Source: Clostridia bacterium (GTDB lineage: Bacteria > Bacillota > DSM-521 > Neomoorellales > SLTJ01). From it: 11,379 bases of DNA. Under the pieces are notes generated by a model, which did not search any database, was not told where the DNA came from, and worked only from the letters and a program-made list of their open reading frames with translations. Positions 7,590-11,379 of this stretch are shown here, one piece after another (within the stretch, counting starts at the first letter, position 1; every line of letters begins with the position of its first letter). The translations under genes were made by a program, and so were the position numbers. The stretch lies in the NCBI GenBank assembly GCA_014360105.1, contig JACIYD010000021.1:1-11379 (forward strand). Direction: 5' to 3'.

Positions 7590-8168
7590 TCAGGCACTGA
7601 CTTGTGCCGCCAGCCGCAACTGCAGAACCCAGTCGACCCCCTGCTGCTGCCACCCCAGCTCGCCGTTGATCTCGCGGGCGAGCATTGCCGGCTCCATCAA
7701 GACTTCGCGCCAATGACCCGCCGTAAGGTGTTCGTTGGCGGCCACCTCCCAGATAAAGCAGCAGCCGTCTTCCTCGGCCGCGAGTCGCAGCGTCACATAC
7801 CGCCGCTCCCAGGGCACGTCGGCCAGGGCCGCCATTACCGCCCGCCAGATGCCGTCGACTACCTTGAGCACCTTCTCCTCATCAAGGCCGAAACCGATAA
7901 GACCGGCGCTGCCCACCAGGCGCATCTGGACGTCTTGCTGTTCTGCTTCCATACTCCAGCGCAGCAGCGCAAGGATAAGCCTCGGCCATTGGAGGTGCAG
8001 GATGCCGCCCAGTTGTTCGAGCTCCTGCGTTACTTCTTTGATGTAATTCAACGCCTGTTCCGGCCGGTGCAATTGCAGTAACCCGGAAAGTACCTGGAGG
8101 TGGTTGAGAAAGTCGTGCCGCTGCCGCCGCATGATCTCCAGGCACGTGGCCAGTTCTTCTGTGGCCAT
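7590..8168 (-). CDS. spo0B: Spo0B-like sporulation phosphotransferase, 192 aa
   Basis: In Bacillus, Spo0B passes phosphate from Spo0F to Spo0A to start sporulation. Here RQRHDFLNHLQVLSGLLQL (residues 16-34) is the SpoOB alpha-helical hairpin motif with the phospho-accepting histidine (probably H18). The rest (about 60-190) would be the alpha/beta domain that resembles a degenerate kinase ATPase, though I see no intact ATP-binding N or G boxes. Its length equals that of Bacillus subtilis Spo0B, and its place between the rpmA region and obg is the same as in Bacillus. The ATG at 8168 has GGGAGGG 8 bases upstream. Sequence conservation outside the hairpin is low, so another DHp-domain sensor function cannot be excluded. 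Confidence 0.85.
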   Translation of the reverse strand: MATEELATCLEIMRRQRHDFLNHLQVLSGLLQLHRPEQALNYIKEVTQELEQLGGILHLQWPRLILALLRWSMEAEQQDVQMRLVGSAGLIGFGLDEEKVLKVVDGIWRAVMAALADVPWERRYVTLRLAAEEDGCCFIWEVAANEHLTAGHWREVLMEPAMLAREINGELGWQQQGVDWVLQLRLAAQVSA

Positions 8169-8208
8169 CTTCGCGACCCTCCCACCGCTCAGGTTTGAGG
8201 GGCATCGC

Positions 8209-8694
8209 TTAGGAATACCGCCCAGCCGTGTTCCTCCGGCAAGCCAACTCCACGGCCTCCACCGGGTCTCGGGCCGGGATGATCCCCCGATCCTGCTCTC
8301 CCCTGCGGCCTATTTCCCAGGTTTCAAGGCCGATCACCGGTAGACCCATCTTCAGGGCCAGCCCGATTTCCGCCAGGGTACCATAGCCCCCGTTTACGGC
8401 GATGACCGCATCGGCTGCGCGTACCACCAGAGCATTGCGCGCCTCGCCCAAACCGGTGGCAATGGCCACCGTAAGGTAGGGATTCGCCTCTTCCCGCCGG
8501 CTGCCCGGCAGAATTCCGACCACAAGCCCGCCCGCTTCGGCCGCTCCCCTGGCAGCGGCTGCCATCACTCCGCCCAAGCCCCCGCAGATCAGCACCGCCT
8601 GCCGACGGGCGATTTCCCGGCCCACAGTATAGGCCAGGCGTTCCGTTTCCGGGTCGCATTCCCCGGCGCCGATTACGGCAATATAAGTGCGCAT
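8209..8694 (-). CDS. TIGR00725 / LOG-like Rossmann-fold protein, 161 aa
   Basis: Belongs to the SLOG/MCP family, which includes cytokinin-producing LOG phosphoribohydrolases and molybdenum-cofactor carrier-like proteins; the substrate here is unknown. Visible motifs are VIGAGE near the N-terminus, CGGLGGVMAAAARGA (37-51), GILPG (60-64), GLGEARNALVVRAADAVIAV (81-100) and NGGYGTLAEIGLALKMGLPVI (101-121). The last is the family's GGxGTxxE motif, with asparagine where classical LOG proteins have proline. I chose the ATG at 8694: GGGGTG lies about 10 bases upstream, and MRTYIAVIGAGE is a natural strand start. Earlier in-frame codons lie inside a terminator hairpin. The length fits TIGR00725. It starts only 16 bases after that terminator and sits between rpmA and spo0B, a place empty in Bacillus. 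Confidence 0.9.
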   Translation of the reverse strand: MRTYIAVIGAGECDPETERLAYTVGREIARRQAVLICGGLGGVMAAAARGAAEAGGLVVGILPGSRREEANPYLTVAIATGLGEARNALVVRAADAVIAVNGGYGTLAEIGLALKMGLPVIGLETWEIGRRGEQDRGIIPARDPVEAVELACRRNTAGRYS

Positions 8695-8710
8695 TCGGCT
8701 TGCACCCCGA

Positions 8711-8743
8711 TAAAAAGCCAAAAGCCCCGGCCAGTGGCCGGGG
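8711..8743 (-). terminator. Intrinsic terminator after rpmA
   Basis: CCCCGGCCA and TGGCCGGGG (8725-8743) form a perfect GC-rich stem of 8-9 pairs around a minimal loop. On the minus strand it is followed at once by CTTTTGGCTTTTTAT (8724-8710). It begins 12 bases after the rpmA stop codon. It should end most rplU-prp-rpmA transcripts, while any readthrough would enter the TIGR00725 gene. Confidence 0.85.
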
Positions 8744-8755
8744 AACACACGCCCT

Positions 8756-9031
8756 TTATGCCAAAACGCTTACCCGCTTCTTGTCCTTGCCGCAGCGCTC
8801 GTACTTGACGTAACCGTCGGCCAAGGCGTAGAGCGTATCATCCCGTCCCCGGCCCACGTTGACCCCGGGATGAATCTTCGTTCCGCGCTGCCGTACCAGG
8901 ATGTGGCCGGACCGCACCCAAGCGCCGGCGTAGCACTTTACCCCGAGGCGCTTGGCTTCGCTATCCCGCCCGTTGCGGGAACTGCCGACACCCTTTTTAT
9001 GGGCAAAGAGCTGGAGATCAAAGTCAAACAT
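8756..9031 (-). CDS. rpmA: 50S ribosomal protein L27 with cleavable N-terminal extension, 91 aa
   Basis: L27 (bL27) reaches into the peptidyl-transferase centre of the 50S subunit. The protein begins [32 protein letters not shown]. The first ten residues match the Firmicutes extension that Prp removes after the FFA-type motif, exposing the mature HKKG N-terminus. The canonical LQFFA is LQLFA here, a conservative change. The rest ([19 protein letters not shown] core, seen as [29 protein letters not shown]) is standard L27. The ATG touches the prp stop (TGAATG), and AGGAGG lies 8 bases upstream. The gene is followed by an intrinsic terminator. It is co-transcribed with rplU and with prp, its own processing protease. 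Confidence 0.98.
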   Translation of the reverse strand: MFDFDLQLFAHKKGVGSSRNGRDSEAKRLGVKCYAGAWVRSGHILVRQRGTKIHPGVNVGRGRDDTLYALADGYVKYERCGKDKKRVSVLA

Positions 9032-9418
9032 TCAGTCCACCTCCTCTTGCGGCAAACCGGGCGGCGCCGGCCCTCCGCCTTCCGCCGAACCCAAGCCACG
9101 ACGCACCAAAATGACGTGCCGCGGATGAGTACGCGCGATTGCGGCCAGGCCCACTGCCGCCGTTTCTAAAATGAGCGCCGCCTTTTCCTCGCTTTCGCGG
9201 GCCAACCCGCCTGGTAAAAAGCACTGCAGACGGCCCGCCTGTACCCGCCCCCGCGGTTTGACCCCGGCCAGCCGTTCCAGGGCGAGCACCGCCGTTTGGG
9301 CCAGAGCAGAAACGGCGGCACAGACGATGTCCCGGCCGTAAACCCCGGATCCGGCATGGCCCTCGACTACCAGACCCCTGAGTCGGCCTCGGCGATAATA
9401 AAGCCGCACTCTAACCAT
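9032..9418 (-). CDS. prp: Ribosomal-processing cysteine protease Prp (YsxB), 128 aa
   Basis: Cleaves the N-terminal extension of L27 before or during ribosome assembly. The catalytic pair is visible: His21 in EGHAGSG and Cys33 in [15 protein letters not shown], at nearly the same positions as in Staphylococcus Prp. The C-terminal tail from about residue 108 ([21 protein letters not shown]) is longer than in short homologues and looks disordered. The ATG overlaps the rplU stop by 8 bases, with only a weak AGG upstream, so translation is likely coupled to rplU. Its position between rplU and rpmA is the classic Firmicutes arrangement and agrees with the extended L27 next to it. Confidence 0.95.
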   Translation of the reverse strand: MVRVRLYYRRGRLRGLVVEGHAGSGVYGRDIVCAAVSALAQTAVLALERLAGVKPRGRVQAGRLQCFLPGGLARESEEKAALILETAAVGLAAIARTHPRHVILVRRGLGSAEGGGPAPPGLPQEEVD

Positions 9419-9737
9419 CCGAGGCCTGCGGTTCGATCTTCTCCACCAGCACTTCGGTATAGGCCTGCCGGTGGCCGCGGCGGCGGCGGTAGTTTTTCTT
9501 GGGCTTATACTTGAAGACCAAGATCTTCTGGCCCCGGCCGTGGCGCAGGACCTTTAACCAGACTCGCGCCCCTTCCACGAACGGTCGTCCGACCGCCAAA
9601 GAGTCACCTTCTCCCACGGCCAGCACCTTAACCGCGGGCACACGGCTCCCCTCCGCCAGCGGAAGTTTTTCCAGCCTTAACCTTTCTCCTTCTCTTACCC
9701 GGTATTGCTTGCCACCGCTTTCAATGATTGCGTACAC
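9411..9737 (-). CDS. rplU: 50S ribosomal protein L21, 108 aa
   Basis: Ribosomal protein bL21, which binds 23S rRNA. It starts [18 protein letters not shown], the standard L21 N-terminus, and contains the conserved basic stretch [21 protein letters not shown]. The length is typical. The start codon is GTG at 9737, and an in-frame TAA lies 15 bases further upstream, so no earlier start is possible. No Shine-Dalgarno sequence lies in the usual window. The bases just upstream are the CCTCC arm and base of a leader hairpin, whose other arm carries GGAGG about 34 bases upstream. It heads rplU-prp-rpmA and has its own promoter and an L21-type leader, which suggests translational feedback by the protein. 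Confidence 0.98.
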   Translation of the reverse strand: MYAIIESGGKQYRVREGERLRLEKLPLAEGSRVPAVKVLAVGEGDSLAVGRPFVEGARVWLKVLRHGRGQKILVFKYKPKKNYRRRRGHRQAYTEVLVEKIEPQASDG

Positions 9738-9812
9738 GCCGTGCCCGGAGGTTTAAGCACAACGGTGCAGCACCTCCGGCCCCGCTCCTTTCGCCAATTT
9801 TGGCCGAAGTCT
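9738..9812 (-). ncRNA. L21-type ribosomal protein leader RNA
   Basis: The transcript upstream of rplU folds into a conserved-looking structure. CCGGAGGT (9779-9772) pairs with ACCTCCGG (9752-9745) over 8 bases. Inside is a small hairpin with arms GCAC and GTGC (9768-9757) and a CGTT loop. A second hairpin, TTCGGCCAAAATTGGCGAA-like, lies further upstream (about 9805-9787). Position and shape match the L21 leader family known from Firmicutes (Rfam L21_leader). The stem base is 7 bases from the GTG. The 5' limit is set by the predicted transcription start near 9812. Confidence 0.8.
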
Positions 9813-9818
9813 GCCAGG

Positions 9819-9847
9819 AATCTAGCACAGCCGGCCGTCTTTGTCAA
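9819..9847 (-). promoter_or_regulatory. Promoter of the rplU-prp-rpmA operon
   Basis: A perfect -35 TTGACA (9847-9842) is followed after 17 bases by TAGATT (9824-9819, four of six consensus bases). The predicted start near 9812 leaves a leader of about 75 bases. The first three bases of the -10 box are the TAG stop codon of the preceding PPC-domain gene, so the promoter lies across the 3' end of that gene. Confidence 0.75.
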
Positions 9848-10277
9848 GCAACGGCGGCCACAGGAAAAGCCCGGTTTCGGCGTCGTAGGATCTTACCGGT
9901 GCAGACGCAGTCTCGACCTCCTGGAGCAGTACCTCGACGGCGAAAACCACCGTGCCCGGCTCCAAGTGCCCTCCGAATACTCGGCCCGCCGCATCGGCCA
10001 GACAGAGATGGGCATGGACAAAAGGGACGCCTTCCTTAAGGGAGACATTGCCCTGGCCGGCCGCAATTTCCAGCGGCCGCAGCAGCTCGAGACGTGCATA
10101 GCGCCGTTCTTCCTGCTGGTAGTAACTGATTATCGCCCTTTCGACGGCGCCGATGAACTGTACCCAGCCGCAGCGAACACCCCGCTCTCGCGCCAGACGC
10201 TGTAGCGCCTCCCAGAGATCCTCGCCTCGCGCCAGCCGTACCAGGCTGATTTGCTTGACGCTGCCCGTAAAGAGCAT
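9822..10277 (-). CDS. PPC/DUF296-domain protein, 151 aa
   Basis: Single-domain bacterial member of the PPC (plant and prokaryote conserved) or DUF296 family; plant relatives are AT-hook DNA-binding proteins, while the bacterial function is unsettled. Recognisable blocks are LARGEDLWEALQRLARERGVRCGWVQFIGAV (15-45), NVSLKEGVPFVHAHLCLAD (77-95) and RVFGGHLEPGTVVFAVEVLL (99-118). H88, H90 and H104 match the conserved histidines of the family, a likely metal site. I chose the ATG at 10277: GAGGG lies 6 bases upstream and the length fits one domain. The frame is open for 63 more codons upstream, but that stretch overlaps the DUF134 gene and has no family similarity. It follows the DUF134 gene by 73 bases. 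The function is unknown. Confidence 0.85.
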   Translation of the reverse strand: MLFTGSVKQISLVRLARGEDLWEALQRLARERGVRCGWVQFIGAVERAIISYYQQEERRYARLELLRPLEIAAGQGNVSLKEGVPFVHAHLCLADAAGRVFGGHLEPGTVVFAVEVLLQEVETASAPVRSYDAETGLFLWPPLLDKDGRLC

Positions 10278-10305
10278 GATGTTCCCTCGGAATTCCGTTT
10301 TCAGG

Positions 10306-10339
10306 GGCTGGCCTGGGTTCGTCCCCGCGACGGCCAGCC
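10306..10339. repeat. Perfect 8-base inverted repeat upstream of the PPC gene
   Basis: GGCTGGCC (10306-10313) and GGCCAGCC (10332-10339) are perfect inverted repeats with an 18-base centre, which contains a further GGG/CCC pairing. It lies in the 73-base gap between the DUF134 and PPC genes, about 30 bases before the PPC start. There is no T-run after it, so a processing or attenuating hairpin, or an operator, is more likely than a terminator. Confidence 0.4.
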
Positions 10340-10350
10340 GGTTCAGCCGC

Positions 10351-10797
10351 TCATTTTTCCCTACCCCAGCCGCGGCCCCGGCGGTGGCCCGCGTGGTGTT
10401 GGACCTCAGGGCTGGCACAACGGGGGCAGTGGCGCCGTTCGCCGGGGGCAACCGCCCGTGCTTCATCCCACTCGTGGCCGCAGACGCGGCAGATCAAGTG
10501 CCGGCCAGCCAGTACGAAATAGCCGCCTTCTACGCGGATTGCCTTTCCTTCCACCAGGGCACGGGCTACCTTGCTCCGGGCGGTGGTAAGAATGCGCTGA
10601 AAGGTAGGCCGCGAGACTTGCATCCGGGCCGCGCATTCTTCCTGCTCCAGACCCTCCAGGTCTTTGAGCCTGATCGCCTCCAGCTCTTCTACGGCCAGGT
10701 GCTCCTCGGCCAATTGCCGCAGCGGCACGCCAGCCGGCTTAAAGTAGGCGCACGGCGGCAGGTACTCAACCCGCCGCCACTTGGGCGGACGCGGCAA
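10351..10797 (-). CDS. UPF0251/DUF134 predicted DNA-binding protein with zinc ribbon, 148 aa
   Basis: Predicted helix-turn-helix regulator. The N-terminal family signature [13 protein letters not shown] is at residues 2-14, then YFKPAGVPL (18-26). The sigma-70 region 4-like HTH ([33 protein letters not shown], about 38-70) follows. The C-terminal 50 residues carry two Cys pairs, CRVC (103-106) and CPRC (124-127), probably a zinc ribbon, and end in a basic Gly/Arg/His tail. I chose TTG at 10797: GAGGAGGGG is 6 bases upstream, the family starts with MPRPPKW, and the earlier in-frame TTG (10848) and ATG (10821) fall inside the -35 and -10 boxes of a strong promoter. The target is unknown; the PPC gene downstream may be co-transcribed. 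Confidence 0.88.
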   Translation of the reverse strand: MPRPPKWRRVEYLPPCAYFKPAGVPLRQLAEEHLAVEELEAIRLKDLEGLEQEECAARMQVSRPTFQRILTTARSKVARALVEGKAIRVEGGYFVLAGRHLICRVCGHEWDEARAVAPGERRHCPRCASPEVQHHAGHRRGRGWGREK

Positions 10798-11024
10798 GCC
10801 ATACCCCTCCTCAGCCTCCATTCTACACGAAAAGGCGAAGGTGCTCAAGGTGATGTCCGCCGCGTTGTCGCCCGCCTTGTCCGCCGCCCGAAAAAAGCAG
10901 GAAATTGCAAAGGAGCCCGGTCAAAGGGTCTTGCCTGAAGAAACGGGAAGCAAACAGGGGCTGGCCTGGCCGTTAATCCGCCTGGTTGGGCGCCGAGGGG
11001 TCGGGCAAGTTCTGCGCCCCGGCC
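10798..11024. other. Gap between pstB and the DUF134 gene
   Basis: 227 bases with no credible gene. The left end holds the DUF134 promoter and ribosome-binding site. The middle (10907-10934) can form an imperfect 9-pair hairpin with three bulges on the minus strand. A run of six T (10896-10891) follows 10 bases later, a poor candidate for the pstB terminator. No phoU coding sequence is present. Confidence 0.5.
10820..10848 (-). promoter_or_regulatory. Promoter of the DUF134 gene
   Basis: TTGAGC (10848-10843, four of six) and TAGAAT (10825-10820, five of six) are exactly 17 bases apart on the minus strand. The predicted start near 10813 falls at the GAGGAGGGG ribosome-binding site, so the leader is about 15 bases, much like the nadD promoter. 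This supports the TTG start at 10797 over longer alternatives. Confidence 0.7.
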
Positions 11025-11379
11025 TTAGCCAAAGTGACCGGAAAGATAGTCCTCGGTCTCCTGGCAGCGTGGCCGCACCAACATCTCCGCGGTGAGCCCG
11101 TGCTCTACCAGGCGACCGTTAAGGAAAAAGGCCATACGGTGGGAGATGCGGCGCGCCTGGGCGAGATTGTGCGTAACGATAATCACCGTATAGTCCTCGG
11201 ACAACTGCACAAGGAGCTCCTCGATGCGGGCGGTGGAGGCGGGGTCGAGGGAGGAGCACGGCTCATCAAGCATAATTACTTCCGGCTTCACCGCCAGCAC
11301 GCGGGCAATACAAAGACGCTGCTGCTGACCGCCCGAAAGGGCTAGGCCCGAGCTTTGCAGCTTATCTTTCACTTCCTCC
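11025..11379 (-). CDS. pstB: Phosphate ABC transporter ATP-binding protein, 3' part only
   Basis: ATPase that powers the high-affinity phosphate importer PstSCAB at the inner face of the membrane. The gene runs off the right edge, so the N-terminus with Walker A is outside the window. Visible in order are the ABC signature [13 protein letters not shown], Walker B VIMLDEP with the D-loop SSLDP, and the H-loop IIVTHNL. The ending LNGRLVEHG followed by [13 protein letters not shown] is characteristic of PstB (ETEDYxxGxFG). A closely related molybdate or tungstate ATPase is less likely because of this ending. The stop is TAA. In many genomes phoU follows pstB; here the next gene encodes a DUF134 regulator with its own promoter. 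Confidence 0.93.
   Translation of the reverse strand, partial: EEVKDKLQSSGLALSGGQQQRLCIARVLAVKPEVIMLDEPCSSLDPASTARIEELLVQLSEDYTVIIVTHNLAQARRISHRMAFFLNGRLVEHGLTAEMLVRPRCQETEDYLSGHFG

Noticed and set aside
8695..8748. Longer form of the TIGR00725 gene starting at 8748
   Set aside because: That start lies inside the rpmA terminator hairpin region, and the extra residues do not belong to the fold.
9843..10466. Longer form of the PPC gene starting at 10466
   Set aside because: The added 63 residues overlap the DUF134 coding region and resemble no PPC protein; the ATG at 10277 has a proper ribosome-binding site.
1..11379. CRISPR array, insertion sequence, phage genes, tRNA or rRNA
   Set aside because: No regularly spaced repeats, transposase motifs, terminal inverted repeats or RNA-gene signatures were seen on either strand.

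Overview
This is an ordinary-looking chromosomal segment from a GC-rich, Gram-positive, spore-forming member of the Firmicutes, most likely of the Clostridia. The evidence is the gene order rplU-prp-rpmA-(extra gene)-spo0B-obg-proB-proA plus nadD-rsfS-leuS, an L27 with the Firmicutes N-terminal extension and its Prp protease, an L21 leader RNA, and a Spo0B homologue. The high GC content and arginine-rich proteins would fit the Moorella/Ammonifex/Desulfotomaculum neighbourhood, but that placement is an inference and no genus is claimed. All genes but one lie on the minus strand, so transcription runs from high to low coordinates.

Layout in transcription order. The right edge (11379-11025) holds the 3' part of a phosphate ABC transporter ATPase gene (pstB). 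A 227-base gap follows. It carries a good minus-strand promoter for a UPF0251/DUF134 DNA-binding protein with a C-terminal zinc ribbon (10797-10351). Next is a PPC/DUF296-domain protein (10277-9822). Its stop codon is embedded in the promoter of the rplU operon. The rplU transcript starts with an L21-type leader hairpin that ends only 7 bases before a GTG start codon with no Shine-Dalgarno sequence of its own. rplU, prp and rpmA are tightly packed and are followed by a clear intrinsic terminator (8743-8711). Directly behind the terminator come a TIGR00725/LOG-like Rossmann protein, spo0B, a short obg, proB and proA (8694-4142).

The one plus-strand gene (3811-4089) is an HU-family protein, inserted between proA and nadD. 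It has its own promoter and lacks the DNA-intercalating arm proline. Left of it, a near-perfect promoter drives nadD-rsfS-leuS (3590-3).

The genes fall into three jobs: ribosome proteins, ribosome assembly and translation (L21, L27, Prp, Obg, RsfS, LeuRS); biosynthesis (proline by ProB/ProA, NAD by NadD); and regulation (Spo0B, HU-like protein, DUF134, PPC protein). I see no tRNA, rRNA, CRISPR array, insertion sequence, phage gene or defence island, and no new multigene system. The points worth a second look are the L21 leader arrangement, the divergent HU protein with an upstream inverted repeat, the Obg without its usual C-terminal domain, and the terminator in front of the TIGR00725 gene.
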